A stretch of 64,000 nucleotides of DNA from JALNYB01 sp963676235 (GCA_963676235.1 OY781044.1:1426001-1490000); one strand, 5' to 3'; numbered from the stretch's first letter, positions 26,660 to 36,535 are shown. The notes: generated by a model not told the origin, from the sequence alone. A program made the numbers and translations.

Positions 26660-28494
26660 GCGATGATAACGGTGAAAGAAGGAACGTTCTGCCCGGTAGA
26701 GGCCCTGGTCACGGTCTAGGAGCGCCTGTAGAAAAGGCCAAGAATTTCAAGATCGCATGGAAGAAACTATTCGTATACATGAAATCCTACAAAGCGATCT
26801 TCATAGGAGCGGTCATACTGGCAGCAATAGGAACGATGCTGACACTTGTAGGACCTAACAAACTCAGTGATATTACCAATATCATTGAAGAAGGTATTAT
26901 TTCAGGTACTACAGATCTCAGCGCAATAACCGCAATAGGTGTGTTCCTTATCATTATCTACGGAATAAGTGCTATACTTTCGTTCTTACAAGGATATATT
27001 CTTGCTACAGTGTCGCAAAGAACAGCAAGGAATCTACGTGATGATATTTCAAAGAAAATCAATCGTCTTCCACTCAAATACTTTGACAGTTCTAGCACAG
27101 GAGATGTGCTGAGTCGTGTGACCAACGATGCAGATACCATCGGTCAATCGATGAATCAGAGCATAAGCACTCTGGTTACAGCAATAACTCTTCTCGTCGG
27201 TTCATTGATAATGATGGCTGTGACCAACCTAACCATGATGGCTGCCGCGGTCTTGTCAACATTGGTAGGATTCGGACTGATGTTCTTCATAATGGGCAGA
27301 TCTCAGAAATACTTCGCAATCCAACAGAAGAACCTCGGTGCAATGAATGGTCATGTGGAAGAGATCTATTCCGGCCACAACATTGTAAAGGTATACAACG
27401 GAGAAAAGCAGGCAAAGGAAAAGTTCGATGCAATCAATGATAATCTGTTCAAAAGCGGATTCAAATCACAATTCCTTTCTGGACTGATGATGCCTCTTAT
27501 GAATTTCATAGGCAACATAGGATATGTCGCAGTATGTATCGTAGGTGCGATATTGGTCTTGAACGGTGCGATATCATTCGGTATAATCGTGGCATTCATG
27601 ATATATGTACGTCTGTTCACACAGCCTCTTTCGCAGATCGCACAGGCTGTCACAGGTATGCAGTCCGTAGCAGCAGCTACAGAACGTGTGTTCGAATTCC
27701 TGGAAGAACTCGAACTCGACGATGAAAGCGAGAAGAAAACCGTTCTTAAAGATGTCAAGGGAGATGTGGAATTCCGGGAGATTCATTTCGGTTATTCGCC
27801 TGATAAAGAGGTCATCCGCGGCTTCTCAGCCAACATAAAGGCAGGACAGAAGATAGCCATCGTCGGACCAACCGGCGCTGGTAAAACCACATTGGTGAAC
27901 CTTCTAATGCGTTTTTATGAGGTGAACAGCGGAGATATCCTGATAGACGGAGTATCTACAAAGGAACTCACACGTGAGAACGTTCACGATTTGTTCTGTA
28001 TGGTATTGCAAGACACATGGATATTCGACGGAACGATTCGTGATAATATCATCTACTGCAAAGAGGGAATCACAGAAGAACAGGTCGAAGCAGTAGCTAA
28101 ATCTGTAGGTATCCATCATTTTATAATGACCCTTCCAGACGGTTACGATACTGTTCTGAGCGACAAGACAACCTTATCTGCAGGACAAAAACAGCAGATA
28201 ACCATCGCACGTGCAATGATCGAGAATGCACCGCTTTTGATATTAGATGAAGCTACAAGTTCCGTTGATACAAGGACGGAGAAACACATTCAAGAAGCTA
28301 TGGACAAGCTCACCGAAGGACGTACATCGTTCGTGATAGCTCATCGTCTTTCAACAATCAAGAATGCGAATCTTATTCTTGTTATGAGAAATGGAAGCAT
28401 CATCGAGAGCGGCACTCACGAACAGCTTCTTGCGGACGGTGGTTTCTATTGCAATCTGTACAACAGTCAATTCGAGGAAGCCGAAACGGATTGA
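26656..28494 (+). CDS. ABC exporter subunit 2 (canonical catalytic Glu)
   Basis: 612 residues with a short charged N-terminal extension, six helices and an ATPase domain: Walker A GPTGAGKTTL, signature LSAGQKQQ and Walker B LLILDEATSSVD with the catalytic Glu. Together with subunit 1 it should form a heterodimeric exporter of the LmrCD/TmrAB kind, controlled by the MarR gene in front. Substrate unknown; drugs, lipids or peptides are possible. Confidence 0.93.
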   Translation: MSDDNGERRNVLPGRGPGHGLGAPVEKAKNFKIAWKKLFVYMKSYKAIFIGAVILAAIGTMLTLVGPNKLSDITNIIEEGIISGTTDLSAITAIGVFLIIIYGISAILSFLQGYILATVSQRTARNLRDDISKKINRLPLKYFDSSSTGDVLSRVTNDADTIGQSMNQSISTLVTAITLLVGSLIMMAVTNLTMMAAAVLSTLVGFGLMFFIMGRSQKYFAIQQKNLGAMNGHVEEIYSGHNIVKVYNGEKQAKEKFDAINDNLFKSGFKSQFLSGLMMPLMNFIGNIGYVAVCIVGAILVLNGAISFGIIVAFMIYVRLFTQPLSQIAQAVTGMQSVAAATERVFEFLEELELDDESEKKTVLKDVKGDVEFREIHFGYSPDKEVIRGFSANIKAGQKIAIVGPTGAGKTTLVNLLMRFYEVNSGDILIDGVSTKELTRENVHDLFCMVLQDTWIFDGTIRDNIIYCKEGITEEQVEAVAKSVGIHHFIMTLPDGYDTVLSDKTTLSAGQKQQITIARAMIENAPLLILDEATSSVDTRTEKHIQEAMDKLTEGRTSFVIAHRLSTIKNANLILVMRNGSIIESGTHEQLLADGGFYCNLYNSQFEEAETD

Positions 28495-28504
28495 GAACAA
28501 TATC

Positions 28505-28540
28505 GCCATATCTTGAAAGCGATTTTCGTCAAGGTATGGC
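28505..28540 (+). terminator. Terminator of the MarR-ABC operon
   Basis: GCCATATCTTGA pairs with TCAAGGTATGGC (one G-U), a 12-bp stem followed by TTTATT. It starts 10 bases after the exporter stop codon. Confidence 0.7.
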
Positions 28541-28580
28541 TTTATTAAATATCATATAATCGATATTAGAGTGATTAAAA

Positions 28581-28748
28581 ATGACGAAATATGTTTGTCC
28601 AGTTTGCGGTTTCATTTATGATGAGACAATAGGGATCCCCTCAGATGGAATTGCGCCCGACACTAAATGGGAAGATCTACCTGAAGATTGGGTGTGTCCT
28701 ATATGCGGAGAACCGAAAAAGAACTTCATCGAGATGAAAGAAGAATAA
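28581..28748 (+). CDS. Rubredoxin
   Basis: A 55-residue iron protein with the two CxxC pairs YVCPVCGFIYDE and WVCPICGEPKKNF, which bind one Fe. Rubredoxins carry single electrons to oxygen- or peroxide-detoxifying enzymes in anaerobes. It stands alone with its own TATA region; no rubrerythrin or flavodiiron partner is adjacent. Confidence 0.96.
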   Translation: MTKYVCPVCGFIYDETIGIPSDGIAPDTKWEDLPEDWVCPICGEPKKNFIEMKEE

Positions 28749-28821
28749 TTGTTCACAATAAAATCAATGTCCTTATGAAAGCGAGTCAATAGTTATATCG
28801 GCAAAACATCATGTGGGCAAT

Positions 28822-29931
28822 ATGAACGTACCGTTCACACCTCATGGATATCATAACAGGGATAGCTATGGAGCCATCATTCCTGGAATGATACTTTTAG
28901 GAATGTTGATGATTGTCATAGGTGTGTACTATCTTAATATAGTCTTGAATTTCACCGTATTAAATACAGATACATACAATCTTACCAAGGCAATAATGAT
29001 GAGTTTCGTACTTGTCATGGGAATGTATACTCTGAATAAGAAATCTATTCTTGAAGGATTATCCATGATCCTCATCGGAACATCAACCGCGGTATTCTCA
29101 GTAACAGCGCTAATTACTGGAAATAACGGATTGATAATAATGGACGTCTTGATAGGAATAACGTTGTTATTCATATCTTTCGTATTCATGTGCAGGAAAG
29201 ATTATGTGCTATTCTGCGGAACATTCATCGGAGGCGTAGGATTCACTATACACTCCTTATTTTCTGGTGATGCGAATTCGATAGTGATGGGCATCACCTG
29301 CGCCCTTACAGGTGTATTTTTCCTAATACACGGTGTATCGGTTTGGTATGCTTTATGCACCGACAAGGAGAGATATTCTTGGCAGAATGATACTAGGGCG
29401 AAGAATGCTGCTAAATCTGTGAGTTCAGCAGGATTTGTCATAATGTCACTGCTATCCATAATGGTTGGATTGTATTATCTGAACAATACACTTCATTTCA
29501 TGACAATAGATTACATTCCGTACAACGTAGCGAAGATAATCATGTCCGCCATCATCATTTATTATGCAGTTTTGGCATTTTGGGGAGGTAACATAACTTC
29601 GGGTATGATGTCTCTGATGTTCGGATCATCCACATTTACTTTCTCAGCTTCTGCACTGGCACAAGGATTGGGCGGAGTAGAGATATTGGATATTATGTTC
29701 GGTATAGGAATGCTCTTTGCATGTATAATTGCGTATAAGGAAGAATATTGGTCTATGTGTGCAGTTGGAGGACTGATGTTCTTTGCACTTTCGATGTATC
29801 CATTCCTTTCCGGAGACATTATCTATTATACTGTTGGTGTGCCGATAATCATTGTTGGATTGATATTAGGATATGGTGCGATCAAGAACATCTATGATAC
29901 CGAAGTGTTGACTTATAAGGGATTTCTCTGA
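28822..29931 (+). CDS. Internally duplicated polytopic membrane protein, paralog 1
   Basis: About 369 residues, almost all hydrophobic. Two halves align: GMLMIVIGVYYLNIVLNF... with SLLSIMVGLYYLNNTLHF..., and KKSILEGLSMILIGTSTAVF with GGNITSGMMSLMFGSSTFTF. Each half has roughly five or six membrane segments. The same module recurs in the genes at 30688 and 31829. A GTG at 28813 is possible; the ATG at 28822 is preferred. The glycine-rich helix faintly recalls acetate/succinate transporters (YaaH family), but I would not assign that. Confidence 0.75.
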   Translation: MNVPFTPHGYHNRDSYGAIIPGMILLGMLMIVIGVYYLNIVLNFTVLNTDTYNLTKAIMMSFVLVMGMYTLNKKSILEGLSMILIGTSTAVFSVTALITGNNGLIIMDVLIGITLLFISFVFMCRKDYVLFCGTFIGGVGFTIHSLFSGDANSIVMGITCALTGVFFLIHGVSVWYALCTDKERYSWQNDTRAKNAAKSVSSAGFVIMSLLSIMVGLYYLNNTLHFMTIDYIPYNVAKIIMSAIIIYYAVLAFWGGNITSGMMSLMFGSSTFTFSASALAQGLGGVEILDIMFGIGMLFACIIAYKEEYWSMCAVGGLMFFALSMYPFLSGDIIYYTVGVPIIIVGLILGYGAIKNIYDTEVLTYKGFL

Positions 29932-30006
29932 TCTCAATACATCTAAAGTATAGTTTCATAGTGTTCCAGAGAAAACTCTATATCATGGGTTAGGAATGGG
30001 TGATTT

Positions 30007-30630
30007 ATGGATGTCGCAATTATAATAACACTATCTGTATCATTGTTCTTTATATTGGATCCATTTGCGAGTTTACCTGTATTCCTGTCCATAACCAAAG
30101 GATTAGATGATAAGGTAATCAAATCCTACGCTAACAAATCGATATTAGTGGCGGCCATACTTCTATTCGTGTTCATGTTCGTCGGCCCTAACTTGATGGA
30201 TATATTCGGCACCACGATGGAGAGTTTCCGCGTAGCTGGTGGTCTGATCTTGATATTGATGTCCATGGAGATAATATTCGGACTCAATATGTATAAGCTG
30301 GGTGGCGAAAAGGGTGCGGCTTGGATCATAATCGCTACACCCATACTGACCGGACCGGGTGTCATCACAGCTTCAGTCATATTCTCTAACGAATATGGGA
30401 TTCTTCCAGTCATAGTGGCAGGTATAATAGCCTTGACTTTTGTATGGATGGTATTGAGAGGTGCACCGATCATAATGAAATATGTCGGGGAGCATACGAT
30501 CAACATATTGTCTAAGATCATAGGTCTGCTTATCGCCGCAATGGGTGTTGAATATGTGTTCCGTGGAACTTTAGAGTGGATACAGAATTACGGTTCTGAG
30601 GCATTATCGACAATAATACCGTTATTATGA
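30007..30630 (+). CDS. MarC-family integral membrane protein
   Basis: 207 residues with six hydrophobic segments and family features: FFILDPFASLPVFLSIT at the N-terminus, GGLILILMSMEIIFGL, and ATPILTGPGVITASV. MarC (UPF0056) proteins are widespread with no settled function, despite the name. GGGTGAT lies just before the ATG. It is embedded among the three duplicated membrane proteins. Confidence 0.93.
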   Translation: MDVAIIITLSVSLFFILDPFASLPVFLSITKGLDDKVIKSYANKSILVAAILLFVFMFVGPNLMDIFGTTMESFRVAGGLILILMSMEIIFGLNMYKLGGEKGAAWIIIATPILTGPGVITASVIFSNEYGILPVIVAGIIALTFVWMVLRGAPIIMKYVGEHTINILSKIIGLLIAAMGVEYVFRGTLEWIQNYGSEALSTIIPLL

Positions 30631-30687
30631 TTCGATTTCAAATAGTATGATAACAATCATTTTTAAAACCGATCACAATTCAGGTAT

Positions 30688-31824
30688 GTGAAAGATGGCC
30701 AGGCTTCGCTGAAATATGAATATTATGTAAATTTCAGTCAATATGCGCTCATGCCTACGGCTGCTTCTACTGTTATCGGTATTCTTTTGATATTATCCAG
30801 TTTGGAATCTTTAGCTCCTTATTTTGGACTGAATATAGATTATGTTACATTCAATATCGTCAAAATGGTATTTGCTGCGATCACAGTGATTTTCTCAATC
30901 CTTATCCTGAGGGTCAGACAGATTACAGAAGGTGTATTGTTAATGCTTATGGGATTGTCTGTAATGATATTTTCCATTGCAGAATTGTCATTCGGTTATT
31001 CCGAGTTGGGAATTGTAATCTTATTCTTCATTGCAGAATTTTTGGCATGTTCGATCATCTTCTATGTCAGGAAACAATATGTCTATGCTGTTGCAACGAT
31101 GATATTCTCGATATTTGCGGTGTTTGTAAATTATACCAGTAACTCGGAATACAATGCCCTCTTCGGACTATTTGTAATGATGGCCGGCGTGACATTCCTA
31201 ACATTCGGATTATGGTCCATGATCTCCATTACTTCAGGGAAAGAATATGTGCGTTATATCAGTAATAAAATATTTTACTCCGATGCAGAATATGCGAATG
31301 TACTCATATCAACTGCAGGCATATTGGCATTCGCCACATTGTCATTTGTGTTAGGATATCATGCCATTATTGGCAAAGATACCCAATTTAATCTTATAAA
31401 GCTGATGATCTCGATACTTGTCCTCGCCTTCGGAGTATATGCTGTTAACAAAGGCATACTAACAGAAGGACTTATGATGCTCGCTTTGTCGGTTACAACA
31501 CTCGTATCATCGATATTTGGCATCTTGGGTCTTGAAGAATTAACGGCTTTCAATCTGATAATGTCATTCACGTTTATCCCATTGGCTGTCTGTTTTGCCA
31601 TCGAAAAAGATTACCTCCTTCTCTTTACAGCTGTACTTTTGTTCCTTGTACTTTTCATGGAATCATTCATGAACTCCACGCTTGCATTAGAGTTGGCCAT
31701 AAATGTCTTGAAGATAATATCTGGATATTATGCGATAGGATCTTGGATCTATTATGATACAGGAAGAGAGATACTTCCGAGGAGTCTGAATCGTAAGAAT
31801 ATTACCATGCGGAAGGAAGTATGA
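30688..31824 (+). CDS. Internally duplicated polytopic membrane protein, paralog 2
   Basis: 378 residues from a GTG start; the nearby ATGs are out of frame. Two repeats: TVIGILLILSSLESLAPYFGLNIDYVTF... and FATLSFVLGYHAIIGKDTQFNL..., each followed by an xITEGxLLM/LTEGLMML helix. Same architecture as the genes at 28822 and 31829, and ends with YDTGREILPRSLN, similar to paralog 3. A linker with charged residues separates the halves. Function unknown. Confidence 0.72.
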   Translation: MKDGQASLKYEYYVNFSQYALMPTAASTVIGILLILSSLESLAPYFGLNIDYVTFNIVKMVFAAITVIFSILILRVRQITEGVLLMLMGLSVMIFSIAELSFGYSELGIVILFFIAEFLACSIIFYVRKQYVYAVATMIFSIFAVFVNYTSNSEYNALFGLFVMMAGVTFLTFGLWSMISITSGKEYVRYISNKIFYSDAEYANVLISTAGILAFATLSFVLGYHAIIGKDTQFNLIKLMISILVLAFGVYAVNKGILTEGLMMLALSVTTLVSSIFGILGLEELTAFNLIMSFTFIPLAVCFAIEKDYLLLFTAVLLFLVLFMESFMNSTLALELAINVLKIISGYYAIGSWIYYDTGREILPRSLNRKNITMRKEV

Positions 31825-31828
31825 ACAT

Positions 31829-32965
31829 ATGAATGAAGAGAACGACCTCAGCAAGATCACCATGAATGCAATCGAAAGAAAGGAACACAAAGTCTATGGC
31901 GACGCATCCACTTTTATGTCGGTCACAGCATTTTTGTTCCTAGGATTAATGATCATTTGGACAGGAGTGTATTATTTGAACTCTTTATGGAACATTCTGG
32001 AAATAGATTCAGAATCCTATCATATAACAAAATTGATAATTTCTCTTTTAACTCTGATATTCGCATGGAATATATTCTCGAAATCGATGATCACAGAAGG
32101 TCTTCTGATCTTGATTGCAAGCATATCTTCAATTGTATTCTCAATGGGCTCATTACTGTTTGATGCGAAAGGTTACGGTCTTCTGGATATACTGTTTGCA
32201 CTAGGCATATTCATATCGGCTTTGATAATTTTACGCAAAAAGAATTACATCATATGCATTGCATCGATAATACTTGCTTTTTCGATGTCTTTGATGCATA
32301 TTTATGATTCAAGTGTTATTATCGATGTATTGTTCATAATATCTGGATTGATGTACACATATTACGCGTTTGGAAATATCATCTATGGTGAGACTGGAAA
32401 GAACATATTCCGCGTTACTCAGAACATAGTAATGGAAAAGGATGAAAGAATTCATGACAGGCCGTATGAACTATCGATAGTCGTAGGATTATATCTGTTT
32501 GCAACATTGATCATAATGATCGGAATAGAGTATTTCCTCATTTCAGAAGATGTCCTGTCGTATTGTCTGGCAGAGGTCACCCTTGCTGCTGCGATCATGG
32601 CATTTGCGATATACGCTTTGATCAAAGGAATAATTGCCGAAGGTATGATGATGCTAATCTATTCTGTTGCAGGCTTTATTTATTCATTCATAATCCTTTC
32701 TGGATACGCTCCAACAGATTATGTAGATGTTATCATGTGCATAGTCATGCTCGCGTGTAGCATTTCATTCCTAATAAGAAAAGACTACATGCTCTTTTTA
32801 AGTACATTTTTACTGTTCATAGGTGAGGTCTTAGAACTTTCCATACCTGAATTATATGAGATAAACGGCATAATGCTTATGCTGTCTGGAGCTATCATGA
32901 TATATTATTCTGTAAGCAGATGGATAGTTGTAGAAACAGGAAAGGAAATACTTCCTGTACGGTAA
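31829..32965 (+). CDS. Internally duplicated polytopic membrane protein, paralog 3
   Basis: 378 residues starting 4 bases after paralog 2. A polar N-terminus of about 25 residues precedes repeat 1 (LMIIWTGVYYLNSLWNILEID ... MITEGLLILIASISSIVFSM) and repeat 2 (IIMIGIEYFLISEDVL ... IIAEGMMMLIYSVAGFIYSF). The C-terminus VVETGKEILPVR parallels paralog 2. All six modules in the three proteins share a G-[VI]-x-Y-[LF] turn and an xEG[LM] helix. Probably arose by duplication, then fusion, then tandem gene copying. Confidence 0.72.
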   Translation: MNEENDLSKITMNAIERKEHKVYGDASTFMSVTAFLFLGLMIIWTGVYYLNSLWNILEIDSESYHITKLIISLLTLIFAWNIFSKSMITEGLLILIASISSIVFSMGSLLFDAKGYGLLDILFALGIFISALIILRKKNYIICIASIILAFSMSLMHIYDSSVIIDVLFIISGLMYTYYAFGNIIYGETGKNIFRVTQNIVMEKDERIHDRPYELSIVVGLYLFATLIIMIGIEYFLISEDVLSYCLAEVTLAAAIMAFAIYALIKGIIAEGMMMLIYSVAGFIYSFIILSGYAPTDYVDVIMCIVMLACSISFLIRKDYMLFLSTFLLFIGEVLELSIPELYEINGIMLMLSGAIMIYYSVSRWIVVETGKEILPVR

Positions 32966-33114
32966 AGAAAAAACAAGAATTCTACACCAATCAACATTTT
33001 GGATACTCTTATACAAATCTTAAGTTGATTCATATAGGTCTCGAAGAATATTTCTGATGTTACTTGGTATTATTCTTAAATAACAGATTCGTACATAATA
33101 GCAGAAGGGATGAA

Positions 33115-33708
33115 ATGGATATTTACAGAGCAATGGAGAACAGGCATAGTAATTATTCCATCGGCGGCGGATCGTTGATGTCTGATACAGAGATAGAAAA
33201 CATCTTGAAAAGAGTGATAAACTCTGCACCTTCAGCATTTAATTCTCAGTCATCCAGAACAATATTGCTGCTGGGAGAAAGCCATATTGCATTTTGGAAG
33301 ATAGTCATGGATACGCTTCGTAGAAAGGTCCCCGCAGACAAGTTCCAGATTACAAAGATGAAGATAGAATCGTTTGCAGCTGGTTATGGAACCGTTCTCT
33401 ACTATGAAGATATGGACATTGTTAAAAATATGCAGGAGAAGTTCCCATCATATTCTGATAACTTCCCGGTCTGGTCTCAACAGAGTTCTGGAATGCTTCA
33501 GTTCGCTGTATGGATTGCATTTGCATCAGAAGGGTTCGGTGCATCGTTGCAACATTATAATCCTATCATAGATGAGGAAACAGCAGAGAAATTCGATGTT
33601 CCGAAAAACTGGAAACTCATCGCACAGATGCCATTCGGAGAATCGACAGTCACTCCGAAAACGGCTGTACACGATCCTATCGAAGAACATTTCTTTGTAA
33701 AATATTGA
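33115..33708 (+). CDS. Nitroreductase-family flavoprotein
   Basis: 197-residue FMN oxidoreductase: MENRHSNYSIGG then VINSAPSAFNSQSSR (FMN phosphate contacts) and ASEGFGASLQHYNP. It matches the short nitroreductase branch annotated as fatty-acid-repression or HBN1-like. The ATG at 33115 follows AGAAGGGA; an upstream in-frame codon at 33064 lacks such a site. Substrate unknown. Confidence 0.88.
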   Translation: MDIYRAMENRHSNYSIGGGSLMSDTEIENILKRVINSAPSAFNSQSSRTILLLGESHIAFWKIVMDTLRRKVPADKFQITKMKIESFAAGYGTVLYYEDMDIVKNMQEKFPSYSDNFPVWSQQSSGMLQFAVWIAFASEGFGASLQHYNPIIDEETAEKFDVPKNWKLIAQMPFGESTVTPKTAVHDPIEEHFFVKY

Positions 33709-33721
33709 AAACGAATGAGAT

Positions 33722-33751
33722 GAGGTCCGGTGATATTCTCACTGAGACCTC
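33722..33751. terminator. Bidirectional hairpin between convergent genes
   Basis: GAGGTC (33722-33727) pairs with GACCTC (33746-33751), with inner GTGA/TCAC pairing. It separates the nitroreductase (+) from the convergent zinc-ribbon gene (-); a T-rich stretch follows on +. Confidence 0.55.
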
Positions 33752-33759
33752 TTTGAAAT

Positions 33760-33999
33760 TTATTCTTGAGGTTCTACAGGTGCTACTTCTTCGGGATTCT
33801 TTCTTCTACCGAGCATTGCACCGCAGAAAGGACAGTAGTGAATCTTGATTCCAAGCCTTATGGAATCAATGGCCATGCATGCGTTGCACGGATTATCATC
33901 TGCCCAAAACTCATGCTCCGCGAGTCCTTCTTCCATGGTTTTGCAACAAGGATATAATTTCACTGTGTCGCTTTCGAATTTACCGCTATATTTTCCCAT
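33760..33999 (-). CDS. Small multi-cysteine zinc-binding protein
   Basis: 79 residues with YPCCKT, DNPCNACMA and YCPFCGAMLGRR, a probable zinc ribbon, and an acidic/proline tail. The CPFCG knuckle near the C-terminus is convincing. No catalytic domain. Function unknown; nucleic-acid or protein binding is typical for such ribbons. Confidence 0.7.
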   Translation of the reverse strand: MGKYSGKFESDTVKLYPCCKTMEEGLAEHEFWADDNPCNACMAIDSIRLGIKIHYCPFCGAMLGRRKNPEEVAPVEPQE

Positions 34000-34046
34000 T
34001 TCATCACTTATCTGCTGTAATATCCTTTACTTTGATAACACTTTGG

Positions 34047-35555
34047 TCAATTCATCTTTAATTTCTTATTGAAAACAGTATAAACGGCTCCAACGATTAT
34101 CAACGAGATCAGTACAGCAAAAATCATACCTGCGGCGATCACGGTCGTTTCATCAGTATCTACAGTATAGGCCTTCAGACGCACATTGGAACTTCCATCG
34201 GCACTTATGTCGACCCATCCATCTTCTTCAGTATATATGAAACTCTGACCTTCAAGGGCGGTTGTATCACAAATATAATCTAAAGTACCATCGTCATTAT
34301 AACCAGTTTCATCTGTGTCAACACCTATTGAGACATCAGAACCATCCTGGGATTCAAGACAAACCACTACTGAGAATGTCTCTCCATCTTTTAGATAGAC
34401 TGATTGGGAAAGGTCTATCACATAATATCCATATCCATCAACGGACCCTTTTGTTACGGATTCGAGAACTCCGCTCGTGGGGTCTGACGAATCGATCAGA
34501 TCCGTATAGATGCTGATGGTGTAATTCATACTCTTGTCCATGTACCAAGGCATAGCTATTGCCTTAAGATCTTCGAATTCCTGAGCTGTGAATACATTGC
34601 TCATCATTGAACCTGATGCCGCAGTTATATCGCTGTTGATACTCATTCCTCCATCGTATTGATAGTTACGATCATACGTATCTGTAGAAACAGTCTGGAA
34701 GAATGTGACATAATTTGAGAAGTTCACATCATAATACGATATCCACATATATCCATCGCCTATGAGCCCTCCTGTACCCCAGCTGTTCTTTATTAACCAG
34801 GCTCCGTCTCCCGCAGGCGTTTCTTTGAAATTAGATGCAGAATAATTATCATCCCATCCCACAAGAGTGACTTCATGATTTGCAGAGTTTACGTTTCCGC
34901 AATAATAAGATCTGTCATCAGAACCAGATACTTCATAAATTAAATCAGGGTCCATATAAAATGAGCATGTTGCCGCATATCCTTCTATCAGACGTTCTTT
35001 GATCTTATCTGTATCTGTCGTTATATTCAAAATTTCCATGCCCTTCAAATATGCGATCTGATCAGAATATGTTAGGTCACTAGAAAATGTTGTATATTGT
35101 GTTATATCCGAATATAACATTCCCTGTGTCTCCTCAGATGTTAATCCAGACCATTTTGCAAGTGTGAATGCAGTAAAATAATCATCACCTCCGCGAGTAA
35201 ACACATTAGGATAGACTGTAACTGAATCTCCTTCGGTACCACCTAACGGATCCGTTGAGATATTGAATGTGAAGTAAGCAAGTAAAGCTTCTGAAAGTTC
35301 TGTGTTCAATTCTTCCATTCCGCTTGCAAACAGATAAGATTCCAAAGATTCGCAAGCAGCAAAGGTCCAACAGAGGCCCAAATTCATTTGATTCCTTACC
35401 TCAGAGATGCCGATATCCCTCATATCAAAACTTGAAGGGATCTCAGTATAATCCTGAGTGTTATCAGCAGATGATAAGCCTGTGGGAATCCCAATCAAGA
35501 TCAAACAGATGAACACAGCCGGCAGATAAATGAACAGCCTATACGACTTTACCAT
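34047..35555 (-). CDS. Secreted, membrane-anchored papain-like cysteine protease
   Basis: 502 residues. A signal peptide or anchor covers about residues 7-29. The C1A core has Gln56 and Cys62 in NQMNLGLCWTFAACE, His227 in SANHEVTLVGWDD and Asn257 in LIKNSWG. A beta-rich domain (about 290-460) resembles the lectin-like domain often fused to prokaryotic C1 peptidases, and a membrane helix with a basic tail (about 473-502) ends it. It should face outside the cell. Such enzymes in gut methanogens may act on host or bacterial protein; that is inference. Confidence 0.9.
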   Translation of the reverse strand: MVKSYRLFIYLPAVFICLILIGIPTGLSSADNTQDYTEIPSSFDMRDIGISEVRNQMNLGLCWTFAACESLESYLFASGMEELNTELSEALLAYFTFNISTDPLGGTEGDSVTVYPNVFTRGGDDYFTAFTLAKWSGLTSEETQGMLYSDITQYTTFSSDLTYSDQIAYLKGMEILNITTDTDKIKERLIEGYAATCSFYMDPDLIYEVSGSDDRSYYCGNVNSANHEVTLVGWDDNYSASNFKETPAGDGAWLIKNSWGTGGLIGDGYMWISYYDVNFSNYVTFFQTVSTDTYDRNYQYDGGMSINSDITAASGSMMSNVFTAQEFEDLKAIAMPWYMDKSMNYTISIYTDLIDSSDPTSGVLESVTKGSVDGYGYYVIDLSQSVYLKDGETFSVVVCLESQDGSDVSIGVDTDETGYNDDGTLDYICDTTALEGQSFIYTEEDGWVDISADGSSNVRLKAYTVDTDETTVIAAGMIFAVLISLIIVGAVYTVFNKKLKMN

Positions 35556-35614
35556 GCTTCAAGATATTATCATGAAATTTATATCAGTATTGACTAGATG
35601 AACTATCAAATAAT

Positions 35615-36112
35615 TCAATGATCCCTTTTTTCTTCGAAATATTTCTCAATTGCATCATAAACAACATCATATCCGAAATACGTACTCAGTCTGTTGCATT
35701 CAACGGAGTCCATTTTCTTGAGATTGAATCTACTTACGTGGCCAAACATGAATGTGAAAGGATCTGAAGTTGTGCCACCAACACCAACGGCTAAAAATAC
35801 AGGGTCTTCTAAGGATCCATAATAATGGGAGCGTTTTTCGGCTTCATCAGGAGAGTACAGTTTCAGATTGCCGTTGTTATCAAGTGATGAGAGATACGTG
35901 CAATCTACCCAGAATTGATCTCCATTACCCATGGTCTCAAACATCATGTCTGGGTCCTCATCTCTCATATATTTTTTGACATCTTCGTGCATAGGTTCCT
36001 TTATAGAAAAAAACATATCGTCGGGGAATAGATTGTAAACATTGCGCTTGAAATCCAGGCCGACCTCTTTGGTATCAAAATGATGCACAGGAAGACTCAT
36101 TGTCACACTCAT
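35615..36112 (-). CDS. Stand-alone copy of the helicase N-terminal (nuclease-like) domain
   Basis: 165 residues that align along their whole length with residues 1-155 of the helicase at 41094-43739: NLFPDDMFFSIKEP, DPDMMFETMGNGDQFWVDC, LEDPVFLAVGVGGTTSDPFTFMFGH. The pattern PD...FWVDCxY followed by a PVFLAVGVGG strand looks like a PD-(D/E)xK nuclease fold in which the usual E-C-K is D-C-T, so it may be inactive. It could be a partner, inhibitor or substrate adaptor of the helicase. Confidence 0.7.
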   Translation of the reverse strand: MSVTMSLPVHHFDTKEVGLDFKRNVYNLFPDDMFFSIKEPMHEDVKKYMRDEDPDMMFETMGNGDQFWVDCTYLSSLDNNGNLKLYSPDEAEKRSHYYGSLEDPVFLAVGVGGTTSDPFTFMFGHVSRFNLKKMDSVECNRLSTYFGYDVVYDAIEKYFEEKRDH

Positions 36113-36535
36113 ATTATTGATTGTATTTATTCATTATTTCCAATTAAGAATCTAAAAACATATATCTATTTATGAATAAAAATCTGAACAGTGTCTTCAT
36201 AAGACATGATTTTTTCATTGATTTTGAATGAGATGTGCTGGTCTAATAATAATTGAATCTCATTGAAAAGAACCGTAATAAATTTTAAATCATAAAATAA
36301 TGAATCATTTTCTTATAAAATAGAATTACAGACTGTGTATATCCAGTCTGTTAAAGTATTTATTTGGAGGAAAAAGTTTAATTTAATAACGACACAGAAA
36401 CCATGACATTTCCTGTGTATTCCATACATACTGTTTCTATCTTATAAATATATGGTTGGATGCTATAACCACACAATATGCTCTATATTTGCAGTTTACA
36501 GTAGAACTTAGTTGAAAAAAGTGACTACTATCGAT
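36113..36535. other. AT-rich intergenic region with hairpins
   Basis: No convincing gene. CAGACTG (36329-36335) pairs with CAGTCTG (36344-36350), and a GGAGG with no good ORF lies at about 36366. An imperfect ACACAGAAA/TTTCCTGTGT repeat follows. It may hold a small transcript or promoters. Confidence 0.35.
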
